Shown here: in pieces, positions 15,035 through 22,221 of the stretch
How positions within the stretch are numbered: the stretch's first letter is position 1
Layout of the letters: each line of letters starts with the position of its first letter
DNA from: Candidatus Nealsoniibacteriota bacterium
GTDB taxonomy: Bacteria > Patescibacteriota > Minisyncoccia > Minisyncoccales > GWA2-38-27
Length of the DNA: 49,412 bases
Direction of reading: 5' to 3'
Assembly: GCA_030616085.1 (NCBI GenBank)
Contig: JAUWYA010000003.1
Location: 1-49,412 of the forward strand
Program-made: the position numbers and the translations under genes
Notes under the pieces: generated by a model
Databases searched by the model: none
The model's input: only the letters and a program-made list of their open reading frames with translations
Told to the model about the DNA's origin: nothing

Positions 15035-15622
15035 TTTATGGACTAACCAGGCGGATAAGATACCAACTGCGATACCGGCAAGAATATCTGCGGGCCAATG
15101 GATTCCTGTAAAAACCCTGGCTAAACAGATTAGAAAGCTGGATATAAAGAAGAAAACACCAGCTTTTTTATTGTAAAAATAAACAATTGTAGAAACAGCG
15201 AAAAAGAATGCGGCATGACCAGAAGGAAAAGCAGAGGCATTATGAGTCAAAAGCAAATTAACATTGTTTTCTACAAACGGTCTCGGTCTTTGCCAAATCC
15301 AGCGAATCAATTCAACAATAACAAACCTTGCTAAAATAGCAGAAATAATTGCCTCAACAATCATTTTTACCCCGTTAAATAGTTGCGGAGCAAATTTAAC
15401 TGGGTTAAAATATTTTCTAAATCCTACTGCCAAAAAGAGTAATAAAGAAAAAAGCAAAATATATCCAAGATATTCAGCTAAAAATATAGCCAAAACATCC
15501 AGCCAAAACCATGTTAAAGCAAATTGGTTTACCCCGTTAAAGATAAAATTATCAAAAAAATTAACGGAAAAAATCAAGAAATCTTTAACGGGGTTTATTA
15601 AATTAAAGAGAGATGCATCCAT
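15011..15622 (-). CDS. PAP2 superfamily membrane phosphatase, with two element-encoded insertions
   Basis: This 203-residue membrane enzyme belongs to the type 2 phosphatidic acid phosphatase / undecaprenyl pyrophosphate phosphatase group. The three catalytic boxes are visible: RPRP (after RWIWQ), PSGHAAF, and the TGIHWPADILAG box with its active-site His. It may recycle lipid carriers or dephosphorylate lipids. Two palindromic elements are read in frame: 15532-15593 (NPVKD...FNGV, residues ~10-31) and a decayed copy at 15370-15404 (NPVKFAPQLFNGV). Deleting the first restores 'FNLINQFALTWFW'. About five membrane helices are predicted. It is 9 bp downstream of folD. Confidence 0.88.
   Translation of the reverse strand: MDASLFNLINPVKDFLIFSVNFFDNFIFNGVNQFALTWFWLDVLAIFLAEYLGYILLFSLLLFLAVGFRKYFNPVKFAPQLFNGVKMIVEAIISAILARFVIVELIRWIWQRPRPFVENNVNLLLTHNASAFPSGHAAFFFAVSTIVYFYNKKAGVFFFISSFLICLARVFTGIHWPADILAGIAVGILSAWLVHKTIKKCLK
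15370..15404. repeat. Decayed CCCCGTTA palindromic element inside the PAP2 gene
   Basis: CCCCGTTAAAT...ATTTAACTGGG spans 35 bp with flanks TTTA and TTAA, so the duplication is imperfect. It encodes NPVKF...FNGV, the same signature as other copies. It is probably an older insertion. Confidence 0.7.
15532..15593. repeat. CCCCGTTA palindromic element inside the PAP2 gene
   Basis: This 62-bp copy has arms CCCCGTTAAAGAT and ATCTTTAACGGGG and TTTA duplicated at 15528-15531 and 15594-15597. The insertion totals 66 bp, or 22 codons, and is open in frame. Confidence 0.93.
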
Positions 15623-15630
15623 TAAATTAA

Positions 15631-16356
15631 CTAAACCTGGTTTAGTTTTACTAAGTTTTTGAGCAAGCAGGCAACAGTCACTGGACCGACTCCGCCAGGA
15701 ACTGGCGCAATATAACTTGCTTTTTTAGAAACGCTTTTGAAATCAACATCTTTCCCGATATCAATTACTACTACTCCTTTTTTAACCATTCCTCCTTTAA
15801 TAAGATTTGATCTACCAACTCCAGAAATTACAATATCAGCATTTTTAATTTCATCAATATCTGAAAACTTTAAATTTCGTTTTTTTAGCCAGCTAGCTAC
15901 AGGCTGACCAACTAACCTTCCTTTTCCAATTAAAACTATATTTTTATTTCTTAAAGATATTTTATACTCCTTTAAAATACGATCCACTGCGCAAACCACT
16001 GGTGAAACAATTTCAGCATCTTTTTCTTCAGGAATAAGATTTAAAATTTCTTCGGTATCTAAACCTTTTGGCAAAGGAAGCTGAACTACAATGCCATTGA
16101 TATCAGATTTTTGAACAATTTTTTTAATCTCTTTTTTCAATTCTGAATTGCTAATTTTTGAAGAAAACTTAAATAGCTCAAAATCAATCCCTACTTTCTC
16201 GCAAGCTTTCTTCTTTTGCCTAACAAATATCTTTGAATTTGAATCCTCCCCAACTAAAATAATCGATAACTTTAATTTCAGTCGTTTTCTCTTTATTTCG
16301 GCTTTAAGTTTTTTCAAAATCTTCTCAGATAATTTTTTTCCATCTAAAATTATCAT
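15631..16356 (-). CDS. folD: Methylenetetrahydrofolate dehydrogenase/cyclohydrolase FolD, shortened
   Basis: FolD interconverts methylene-, methenyl- and formyl-tetrahydrofolate. This 241-residue version has the substrate motif (SKIFVRQKKKACEKVGI, with the key Lys but Phe where Tyr is usual), GIVVQLPLPKGL, the NADP loop GKGRLVGQPVASWL, and PVPGGVGPVTVACLL. It is about 40 residues shorter than typical FolD. After 'PEEKD' the usual VDGF...N.G.L...PCTP.GI segment is missing and replaced by a short AEIVSPVVCAVDRIL, so the catalytic Asp of that segment is gone. It overlaps glyA by 4 nt, forming a one-carbon unit. Confidence 0.88.
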   Translation of the reverse strand: MIILDGKKLSEKILKKLKAEIKRKRLKLKLSIILVGEDSNSKIFVRQKKKACEKVGIDFELFKFSSKISNSELKKEIKKIVQKSDINGIVVQLPLPKGLDTEEILNLIPEEKDAEIVSPVVCAVDRILKEYKISLRNKNIVLIGKGRLVGQPVASWLKKRNLKFSDIDEIKNADIVISGVGRSNLIKGGMVKKGVVVIDIGKDVDFKSVSKKASYIAPVPGGVGPVTVACLLKNLVKLNQV

Positions 16357-17594
16357 GGAAGAAGAAATCTTTTACAAAGTTTTTTAACCTCTTGCCTTAT
16401 TTTTGAACAAGATCTTGGATCTGTAATCACCTCATTAATCCAGGAAGCAATTAATTTCATTTCTTTTTCTTTCATTCCTCTTGTCGTAATAGCTGGGGTT
16501 CCCAATCTAAGACCAGAGGGTTTAAATGGAGGGTTAGGATCAAAAGGAATGCTATTTTTATTTACAGTAATGCCTGCTTTTTCTAATCTGTCTTGAGCCT
16601 CTGGCCCTAAAATTCCTTTATTTCTCAAATCAATTAAAATTAAATGGTTGTCTGACCCCTTAGTAATCAAGTTAAACCCGTGATTTATAAGTTCGGAAGC
16701 TAATACTTTTGTATTCTCAACTATCTGTTTTCCATATCTTTTAAAACCTGGCTCTGACGCCTCTTTTAAGCAAACAGCAATAGCAGCAATATTATTCTCA
16801 TGAGGGCCTCCTTGAAGACCAGGAAAAATTGCCTTATCAACTTTCTTTGCTAAATCAGGATCTTTATCTATTCCCTTCTTAGTAATCATTATCATTCCTC
16901 CTCTTGGACCTCTTAATGTTTTGTGAGTAGTAGTTGTAACAATATGAACGTAAGGAACAGGACTGGGATGCACGCCAGCAACAATCAAGCCAGCAATATG
17001 GGCTATATCTGCAGCAAGATAAGCTCCGACCGAATCAGCAATCTTAGCAAATCTCTCCCAGTCAAAAATACGAGGGTAAGCAGTAGCTCCAACCCAGATA
17101 AGTTTTGGCTTTGTTTCTTTAACCAGCTTAGCTACTTGACTATAATCAATCAAGTTTGTTTTCTGATCAACTCCGTATTGAACTGAATTATAATACTTAG
17201 CAGAGAAATTAACTTTCCAGCCGTGGGTTAAATGTCCTCCATGAGGAAGAGACATTCCCATTGTCGTATCTCCTGGATTTAAAACAGCGAAATATATTGC
17301 AAGGTTTGCTGGAGAACCAGAATAAGGCTGAACATTAACATGAACAACTTTAAATAATTTCTTAGCCCTTTCTCTGCAAATATCTTCAATCTGATCATAA
17401 TATTCCAAACCAGCATAATATCTCTTTCCAGGATATCCTTCAGCATATTTATCAGTTAAAACTGAACCCAAAGCCTGACGCACTGCCGAAGAAGTATGGT
17501 TCTCCGAAGGAATCATTTCTAAAGTCGTATCCTGCCTCTCTTGTTCTTTCTCAATCAGTTTAGCTATTTGTTCATCAACTTTTTTTAATTTCAT
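16353..17594 (-). CDS. glyA: Serine hydroxymethyltransferase
   Basis: This PLP enzyme makes glycine and methylene-tetrahydrofolate from serine, feeding FolD next door. The PLP lysine lies in TTTTHKTLRGPRGG; SENHTS, GYPGKRYYAG and DIAHIAG are also present. From the ATG at 17594 (MKLKKVDEQIAKLI) it has 413 residues, the family length. In-frame ATGs at 17612 and 17621 would add a short, unconserved N-terminus. An intrinsic terminator-like hairpin lies just upstream (17633-17656), preceded by tandem hairpins, so an attenuated leader is possible. It overlaps folD by 4 nt. Confidence 0.95.
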   Translation of the reverse strand: MKLKKVDEQIAKLIEKEQERQDTTLEMIPSENHTSSAVRQALGSVLTDKYAEGYPGKRYYAGLEYYDQIEDICRERAKKLFKVVHVNVQPYSGSPANLAIYFAVLNPGDTTMGMSLPHGGHLTHGWKVNFSAKYYNSVQYGVDQKTNLIDYSQVAKLVKETKPKLIWVGATAYPRIFDWERFAKIADSVGAYLAADIAHIAGLIVAGVHPSPVPYVHIVTTTTHKTLRGPRGGMIMITKKGIDKDPDLAKKVDKAIFPGLQGGPHENNIAAIAVCLKEASEPGFKRYGKQIVENTKVLASELINHGFNLITKGSDNHLILIDLRNKGILGPEAQDRLEKAGITVNKNSIPFDPNPPFKPSGLRLGTPAITTRGMKEKEMKLIASWINEVITDPRSCSKIRQEVKKLCKRFLLP

Positions 17595-17632
17595 TATTTT
17601 ATTGTATTCCATTTTCCGCATTTGGTCAAAAT

Positions 17633-17656
17633 AAAAAAGGCCGAGTATTTACCCGG
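17633..17656 (-). terminator. Terminator-like hairpin directly upstream of glyA
   Basis: On the minus strand GCCGGGTAAATACTCGGC is followed by CTTTTTTATTTT. It can end the transcript of the small gene at 17781-17966, or work as an attenuator in the glyA leader, since glyA begins about 12-40 nt further on. Confidence 0.7.
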
Positions 17657-17691
17657 CTCTTTAGTATAATTCAGTATAATAGTATGATAAC

Positions 17692-17781
17692 GTGCTGTTA
17701 CAACCTCCAAATCGAGGTTTATCACAGCAAAAAATGAAACACTACTTGCTGTTACTACCCCACAAATCAGGGTCTATCAAC
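17692..17781 (-). promoter_or_regulatory. Tandem hairpin motif between a small gene and glyA
   Basis: Two similar units occur: TGCTGTTACAACCTCC...GAGGTTTATCA (17694-17724) and TGCTGTTACTACCCCA...CAGGGTCTATCA (17749-17779). Each can form a hairpin of the type ACC(T/C)-loop-GGT, and each ends in GTAACAGC on the minus strand. A weak promoter (TTGTAA, 16 bp, TATTAT; 17676-17703) overlaps the second minus-strand unit. It does not match the glycine or THF riboswitch patterns that I know. Confidence 0.4.
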
Positions 17782-17966
17782 TAATCCTTGCTTAATGCTT
17801 CGGCAACTGCTTTCTCGGCAGATTGCCTCTTCACTTCCTTTACCTCAAAGTGGGGAAGTTCCTCTAGCGGCCTTCCTGCCTTCTCCCACTGTGAAAGAAT
17901 CTCCTCTTCTTGTGTTTTTGAAGAAACAGTGAAGTTATAGATAAGTTGTAAATTCCAGTATTCCAT
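17781..17966 (-). CDS. Small orphan protein, 61 residues
   Basis: The protein MEYWNLQLIYNFTVSSKTQEEEILSQ... is soluble and acidic, with a predicted C-terminal helix (VKEVKRQSAEKAVAEALSKD). No family is recognised. It has GAAAGGG about 8 nt before the ATG and a near-consensus promoter 105 nt upstream (18069-18097). A terminator follows beyond the tandem hairpins. The independent unit supports a real gene. Confidence 0.6.
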   Translation of the reverse strand: MEYWNLQLIYNFTVSSKTQEEEILSQWEKAGRPLEELPHFEVKEVKRQSAEKAVAEALSKD

Positions 17967-17999
17967 CTTTTTACCCTTTCATTTGGTGATTTAATGTAA

Positions 18000-18060
18000 T
18001 AGTTGTTTTGTTTTCAAATAGCAAATACTGGATTTCTCCAGGTTATGATCACTCGTCATA
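18000..18060 (-). other. Structured 5' leader of the 61-residue orphan gene
   Basis: Between promoter and ORF two hairpins can form on the minus strand: GTTATG...CATAAC (18040-18061) and CTGGA-GAAA-TCCAG (about 18024-18037). The function is unknown. Confidence 0.4.
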
Positions 18061-18068
18061 ACACTTAT

Positions 18069-18097
18069 AATGTATCATACTTTAACAGATTTGTCAA
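18069..18097 (-). promoter_or_regulatory. Sigma-70-type promoter of the 61-residue orphan gene
   Basis: TTGACA (18092-18097), 17 bp, TACATT (18069-18074). It overlaps the 15 bp that follow the stop of the NTase-TsaC fusion gene only on the opposite side, within the intergenic gap. Confidence 0.6.
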
Positions 18098-18111
18098 GGA
18101 GTTGTGAAGAA

Positions 18112-19488
18112 TTATCTTCCTCGGCGGATTATTTTTGGCTTGTCATTGCTGAAATCAACAACAGTTGAAGGAACGTTATAAGAAAGGTTGCCGGCGCTTA
18201 AAATTAAATCTGGTCTGATTTTTTCATCTTCAAAATATTTATAAATCTCCTCAATTTTAACAGTTGAAGGCTTGCCTGATATATTGGCTGAAGTTCCAAC
18301 CAAAGGCTTTTTAAACTTTTTAATTATTTCGTAAATTAGTTTATATTCTGGAATACGTAAACCAATCGTTTTTTTATTCTTAGAAAGTCTTTTTGAAAGC
18401 CCGGACCTCTTCTTTTTATTCAAGGCCACAGTTATTCTGCCTGGCCAAATCTCATCAAGAAAGTTTTTCATATCTTTATCCATTAAAGCGTATTTAGCAG
18501 CCATTTCTATATCTTTGACAAAAATAGGAATGGCTTTTTTCTTATCTCTTTTCTTAATCTCGAAAACCTTTTCTACTGCTTTATCATTTGTTGCATCAGC
18601 CAACAAACCATAAACAGTGTCAGTCGGACAAACCACAACCTGACCTCTTTCTAAAGATTCAACTGCCCTATTAACTGCATCTTTTGAGCCAGCAGCAATA
18701 ATATGAAATCTTCTATTTCTCCAAAAAAGTCTTTTAAATTTCTTAAATGACCTTAAGAAGTAAGAAACCTGAATTATGTCTGCTGGGTTACCAAAGTCCA
18801 GCCAAAAGTCTTGAATCTTCTGGGTTTTCATCTTCTTTTCTTTCGCTAAAAGATTTATTGCATCAGTAATCTCATATTCACCTCTGGAAGATTTAGTAAT
18901 TTTGCCAAGTTTATCAAAAACATCAGGAGTAAATTTATAAAGTCCGGAGTTAACGATGTTTCCGATAAACTCTTTTGGCTTTTCAACAACTTTCTTTAGA
19001 AATCCGTTGTCTTCAACAAGAACGCCATATTTTCCAGGATTTTTGTGATAAATCCCAGCAACATGGCTATATTTTCCTTCAATATTCATTGCTTTCAAAT
19101 CTCTTACTGAATAAAGATTGTCTCCGCAAAGATAAAGAAACTGGCTTTTCTTAACAATATCTTTTACGCACATTAAAGGACAGGCAGTGCCATACATTTT
19201 ATCCTTAGGACCTAAAATTTCATACTGGCTTACCATCCTTATTTTATACTGGCTTGGTCTTAAACTCTTAAGAGGCGGTTTGTATCTTCTTAAAAATCCC
19301 TCTATTAATTCTTCTTTAAATCCAGTTACTAAAATCAAATCCCTATAACCAGCTAAAAAAAGATTATCTAAAAGATAAGCCAAAAAGGGTCTTTTTTTGA
19401 CCCTAATAAGGTGTTTGGACTTTTCCTTAGTAAGATGAAGCATGCGAGTCCCCTGACCCGCAGCAGCAATTACTACTTTTTTAATCAT
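18112..19488 (-). CDS. Fusion of a sugar-phosphate nucleotidyltransferase and a TsaC/Sua5 (YrdC) domain
   Basis: The 458-residue protein joins two enzymes. Residues ~1-245 form an NTP transferase of the GlmU/RfbA type (VVIAAAGQGTRM, YLCGDN, VVEKPKEFIGNIVNSGLY, GEYEITDAIN). Residues ~265-458 form a complete YrdC domain (PTDTVYGLLADA, KKRDKKKAIPIFV, WPGRITVAL, IGLRIPEY, VGTSANISGKP, PSTVVDF), which makes threonylcarbamoyl-AMP for tRNA t6A. I see no frameshift or stop at the joint near residue 250. Its 3' partner is the iorB gene, overlapping by 4 nt. The sugar substrate is unknown; why the two activities are joined is not obvious. Confidence 0.87.
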   Translation of the reverse strand: MIKKVVIAAAGQGTRMLHLTKEKSKHLIRVKKRPFLAYLLDNLFLAGYRDLILVTGFKEELIEGFLRRYKPPLKSLRPSQYKIRMVSQYEILGPKDKMYGTACPLMCVKDIVKKSQFLYLCGDNLYSVRDLKAMNIEGKYSHVAGIYHKNPGKYGVLVEDNGFLKKVVEKPKEFIGNIVNSGLYKFTPDVFDKLGKITKSSRGEYEITDAINLLAKEKKMKTQKIQDFWLDFGNPADIIQVSYFLRSFKKFKRLFWRNRRFHIIAAGSKDAVNRAVESLERGQVVVCPTDTVYGLLADATNDKAVEKVFEIKKRDKKKAIPIFVKDIEMAAKYALMDKDMKNFLDEIWPGRITVALNKKKRSGLSKRLSKNKKTIGLRIPEYKLIYEIIKKFKKPLVGTSANISGKPSTVKIEEIYKYFEDEKIRPDLILSAGNLSYNVPSTVVDFSNDKPKIIRRGR

Positions 19489-20051
19489 TTTTTAGCTAAT
19501 TTAAAAGCCTTCTTATTCAGTTCAAGATATTTTTCAGGCACAATCTTAATAATAGCTTTTTCAATTGAACTTGGCTTTAAAGGGATCAATTTTTTAAACA
19601 CGGCGTAACCTAAAAGATAAATCCCTGAAACTACTTCTTTACCTAACTCTTTCTTGCAAATCTCAGAAGCAGGAACTATTTTAGGATTTTTTGTTATGGT
19701 TTTCAATTTTCTTAAAATCTCTTTTTCTTTAGGACTGCCAGGGAAGGAAAGCGTAAACTTATTAACTAGAAAGGTGGTCTTTGAATTAGCATAAGAGAGC
19801 GCTCTTAAGCTCTCCAAGCTTTCCAAGCTAAGAATTAAATCAGCTGAACCCAAAGAAACCAAGGGTGAATAGATTTTTTCCCCAAACCTTATGTGCGTTT
19901 CCACTGCTCCTCCACGCTGAGATAAACCATGAAGCTCTGAGGTCTTAATGTCTAAACCTTCAGTTAAAGCTGCCTCAGCTATAATCTGAGTTAAAGTAAT
20001 CAATCCCTGACCTCCTGTTCCTGAAATAATTATATTAAAAGTTTTTAACAT
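19485..20051 (-). CDS. iorB: Indolepyruvate ferredoxin oxidoreductase-type beta (gamma-domain) subunit
   Basis: The 188-residue subunit has the glycine-rich start IIISGTGGQGLITLTQIIAEAA and SELHGLSQRGGAVETHIRFG, which define the gamma domain of 2-oxoacid:ferredoxin oxidoreductases of the IorB group. With IorA it would oxidise aryl pyruvates or other 2-oxoacids to acyl-CoA, passing electrons to ferredoxin. It lies 1 bp downstream of iorA and overlaps the fusion gene by 4 nt, so the three are co-expressed. Confidence 0.9.
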   Translation of the reverse strand: MLKTFNIIISGTGGQGLITLTQIIAEAALTEGLDIKTSELHGLSQRGGAVETHIRFGEKIYSPLVSLGSADLILSLESLESLRALSYANSKTTFLVNKFTLSFPGSPKEKEILRKLKTITKNPKIVPASEICKKELGKEVVSGIYLLGYAVFKKLIPLKPSSIEKAIIKIVPEKYLELNKKAFKLAKK

Positions 20052-20052
20052 A

Positions 20053-21711
20053 TTACTTTCTACGCTTTAATCTTTTTGCCCAATAAGAGCACATTCGCCG
20101 AGCAACAATAACTGAAACTTCTTTTTTATTTAAAAATCCCTTAATTGCGCTTTGAAACTCTTTAATGTTTATGGGATCAATAACCTTTATATTCTTAACC
20201 CCGCAGGCCTTGGCAACCTCATCAATCTTTATTTCCTCAGTAATTTCACCCATTCCTGTTTCTCCAACTCCTGGATTAGTTTGATGACCAGTCATTGCTG
20301 TAATTCGGTTATCCATCACAATAATTAAAGGATTTGATTTATTAAAGACAGTATTTATTAAAGCAGGAATTCCAGAATGAAAGAAAGTTGAATCACCAAT
20401 TAAAGTTATGAGTTTTTGGCCAGAACTCTTTTTAATTCCATGAGCTATGCCAATAGAAGAACCCATGCATGAAAGATAATCCTGAATATTATGAGGAGGA
20501 AAACCAGCTAACATATAACAACCGATATCACCTCCAAAAATTGTTCCTTTAGGAGCTACTTTTTTTATAGATGAAAAAATAAACCAATAAGAACAATCCG
20601 GACAAAGCCGAGGAAAACGTTTTGGAACTTCTAAAGAAGAATGTTTTGAAACTCTGTATTTCTTGCCAGATAATTTTGCTATAGCTGCTCCAACTTTTTC
20701 TGTATTTAATTCTCTAACTTCGGGTAAAACATCTTTTCCTAAAACTTGAAGCCCTGGATTAACTTCCTTTGTTAAAGCATTAACTTCTTTTTCTAAAAAT
20801 GGCTCCAGCTCTTCAACAATTAAAACTTTTTTAAGGCCTTTGATAAAGTTTTTAATCCTCTTCTCTGGTAAAGGATAAAAGAAAGCAAGTTTTAAAACCG
20901 GCAAGTCCATTTTCATTTCTTTAAGAACTTCCATCACATATAGATAAGAAATCCCAGAAGTAATAATACCTAACTTTCCTTTGCCTCCTATTCTGCTAGC
21001 CTTATCTTTTTCAGCAAAGTCTCTAATCTTTTCTATCTTCTCTAATAATTCTTCTTTCATTTCCAAGACTCTTGGAGGCATTGTAACAAACCTCTTAACA
21101 TCTTTAACAAACTTTCCTGCAAAGTTAGACTTCTTTGTTTTACCTATTTCCACTGGCATTTTCTGATGAGCAATCCTGGTAGTTGTTCTAACTATCACTG
21201 GAATATTAAATTTCTCTGAAATCTTAAAACCTAGTTTAACAAAGTCCTTTGCCTCCTGAGCATCTGACGGTTCTAATATTGGAATATGAGCTAAGTAAGC
21301 AAAAGCCCTACTGTTTTCTTCTGATTGACCAGAACTCCAACAAGAAGGATCATCAGCCACAATTATTACAGTAGGTCCTTTAGTGCCGGTATAAACAAAA
21401 GGTAGTAAAGCATCTGAGGCAACGTTCAAACCAAAGTTCTTCATTACTACTAAACACTTTAATCCTGAAAAGCTTGCTCCAACAGCAGCTTCTAAAGCTA
21501 CTTTTTCGTTAGTAGAAAACTCAAAGTAAACTCCGTGCTTTTTAGCTATTTTCCCAAAAATAATACCAACTTCTGAACTAGGTGTGCCAGGATAAGCTGA
21601 AACAAAATCCACTCCTGCTTCCAGAGCTCCTTGAACAATTGCTTCATTGCCTAATAATATTTTTTTCACCCCGTTAGAGATTCTTTCTTTTTGTTTCTTT
21701 ATTTTTGTCAT
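20053..21711 (-). CDS. iorA: Indolepyruvate ferredoxin oxidoreductase-type alpha subunit, lacking the C-terminal ferredoxin domain
   Basis: This TPP-dependent subunit begins its conserved part with KKILLGNEAIVQGALEAGVDFVSAYPGTPSSEVG and has a TPP domain with CPDCSYWFI, GGDIGCYMLAG and GDSTFFHSG. It ends shortly after VIVARRMCSYWA, so the usual C-terminal pair of [4Fe-4S] clusters is missing. A palindromic element (21669-21764) is inserted through the start codon. The ATG at 21711 lies inside the element and gives 552 residues; the GTG at 21669, formed by the element's last G and TG of the duplicated TGAA, gives 538 and fits the family N-terminus better. Neither has a convincing Shine-Dalgarno sequence. 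Confidence 0.9.
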   Translation of the reverse strand: MTKIKKQKERISNGVKKILLGNEAIVQGALEAGVDFVSAYPGTPSSEVGIIFGKIAKKHGVYFEFSTNEKVALEAAVGASFSGLKCLVVMKNFGLNVASDALLPFVYTGTKGPTVIIVADDPSCWSSGQSEENSRAFAYLAHIPILEPSDAQEAKDFVKLGFKISEKFNIPVIVRTTTRIAHQKMPVEIGKTKKSNFAGKFVKDVKRFVTMPPRVLEMKEELLEKIEKIRDFAEKDKASRIGGKGKLGIITSGISYLYVMEVLKEMKMDLPVLKLAFFYPLPEKRIKNFIKGLKKVLIVEELEPFLEKEVNALTKEVNPGLQVLGKDVLPEVRELNTEKVGAAIAKLSGKKYRVSKHSSLEVPKRFPRLCPDCSYWFIFSSIKKVAPKGTIFGGDIGCYMLAGFPPHNIQDYLSCMGSSIGIAHGIKKSSGQKLITLIGDSTFFHSGIPALINTVFNKSNPLIIVMDNRITAMTGHQTNPGVGETGMGEITEEIKIDEVAKACGVKNIKVIDPINIKEFQSAIKGFLNKKEVSVIVARRMCSYWAKRLKRRK

Positions 21712-21764
21712 AGTTAATAACAAAGCATTATTTTCTTATATTGACCCCGTAATCTCTAACGGGG
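21669..21764. repeat. CCCCGTTAG palindromic element inserted through the iorA start codon
   Basis: This 96-bp copy has TTCA duplicated at 21665-21668 and 21765-21768 (TGAA on the coding strand). Removing it restores ATGAAAAAAATATTA, i.e. Met-Lys-Lys-Ile-Leu. The interior shares ATTCTTTCT and CCCCGTAATCTC with the ybeY copy. On the minus strand the original ATG now opens a 13-codon upstream ORF (MNPVRDYGVNIRK). Confidence 0.95.
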
Positions 21765-21806
21765 TTCATATTCTTATTTTTAATAATATCATTTTTTACA
21801 AAAATA

Positions 21807-21840
21807 GAAAAGTCCTCTTGCACATTGTGCAAAAGGACTC
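21807..21840 (-). terminator. Intrinsic terminator of the 62-residue orphan gene
   Basis: On the minus strand AGTCCTTTTGCAC-AAT-GTGCAAGAGGACT is a stem of about 13 bp followed by TTTCTATTTTTG. It separates the orphan unit from iorA. Confidence 0.85.
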
Positions 21841-21868
21841 TGCTGTCTAAGAACCAACTAAATGAAGA

Positions 21869-22057
21869 CTACCCGGTTGGGAGTAGGCCACATACTTTCC
21901 GAAAATCGTTGAGAGTCATCCTGTTCATCATATCGGGCACATTAGCTTTCAGTAAAATGCTCAATAATCCTGATTCCAAAAGATCCTGTAGGTGTTCAAC
22001 CGGAATATCTTCTGCCAATTCTAATATTTTCTTTGCTTGTTTAAGGGTTGCCTTCAT
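21869..22057 (-). CDS. Small orphan protein, 62 residues
   Basis: The ORF MKATLKQAKKILELAEDIPVEHLQ... predicts a mostly helical soluble protein with leucine-rich amphipathic segments. AGAAAGGA lies 7 nt before the ATG. A near-consensus promoter (22154-22182) and a strong terminator (21807-21840) frame it as a single-gene unit. I do not recognise the family. Confidence 0.68.
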   Translation of the reverse strand: MKATLKQAKKILELAEDIPVEHLQDLLESGLLSILLKANVPDMMNRMTLNDFRKVCGLLPTG

Positions 22058-22153
22058 GACAAGTCCTTTCTCCCCGCTTAGCAGGGTATTTGGGTGTCGC
22101 TATTCCGCCAACGCAGCTGATTTGCGGACCCGATGTCAATGTTCAATGTTTTC

Positions 22154-22182
22154 ATCATAGCATACTATCTAATTCCTGTCAA
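22154..22182 (-). promoter_or_regulatory. Near-consensus sigma-70 promoter of the 62-residue orphan gene
   Basis: TTGACA (22177-22182), 17 bp, TATGAT (22154-22159). The predicted 5' leader is about 90 nt and contains no obvious ORF. Confidence 0.75.
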
Positions 22183-22196
22183 GCCTGTGTGGTTGT

Positions 22197-22221
22197 TGGC
22201 GGTATCGGATACCGCCAACAC
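22197..22221 (-). terminator. Hairpin at the leuS 3' end
   Basis: GTTGGCGGTATC-CG-ATACCGCCAAC is a perfect 11-12-bp stem right after the leuS stop on the minus strand. It lacks a clean T run, so it may stabilise the 3' end or terminate weakly. Confidence 0.5.

Noticed and set aside
17692-17781. Glycine or THF riboswitch upstream of glyA
   Set aside because: The conserved aptamer cores of those classes are not seen; only a generic tandem-hairpin layout is present.
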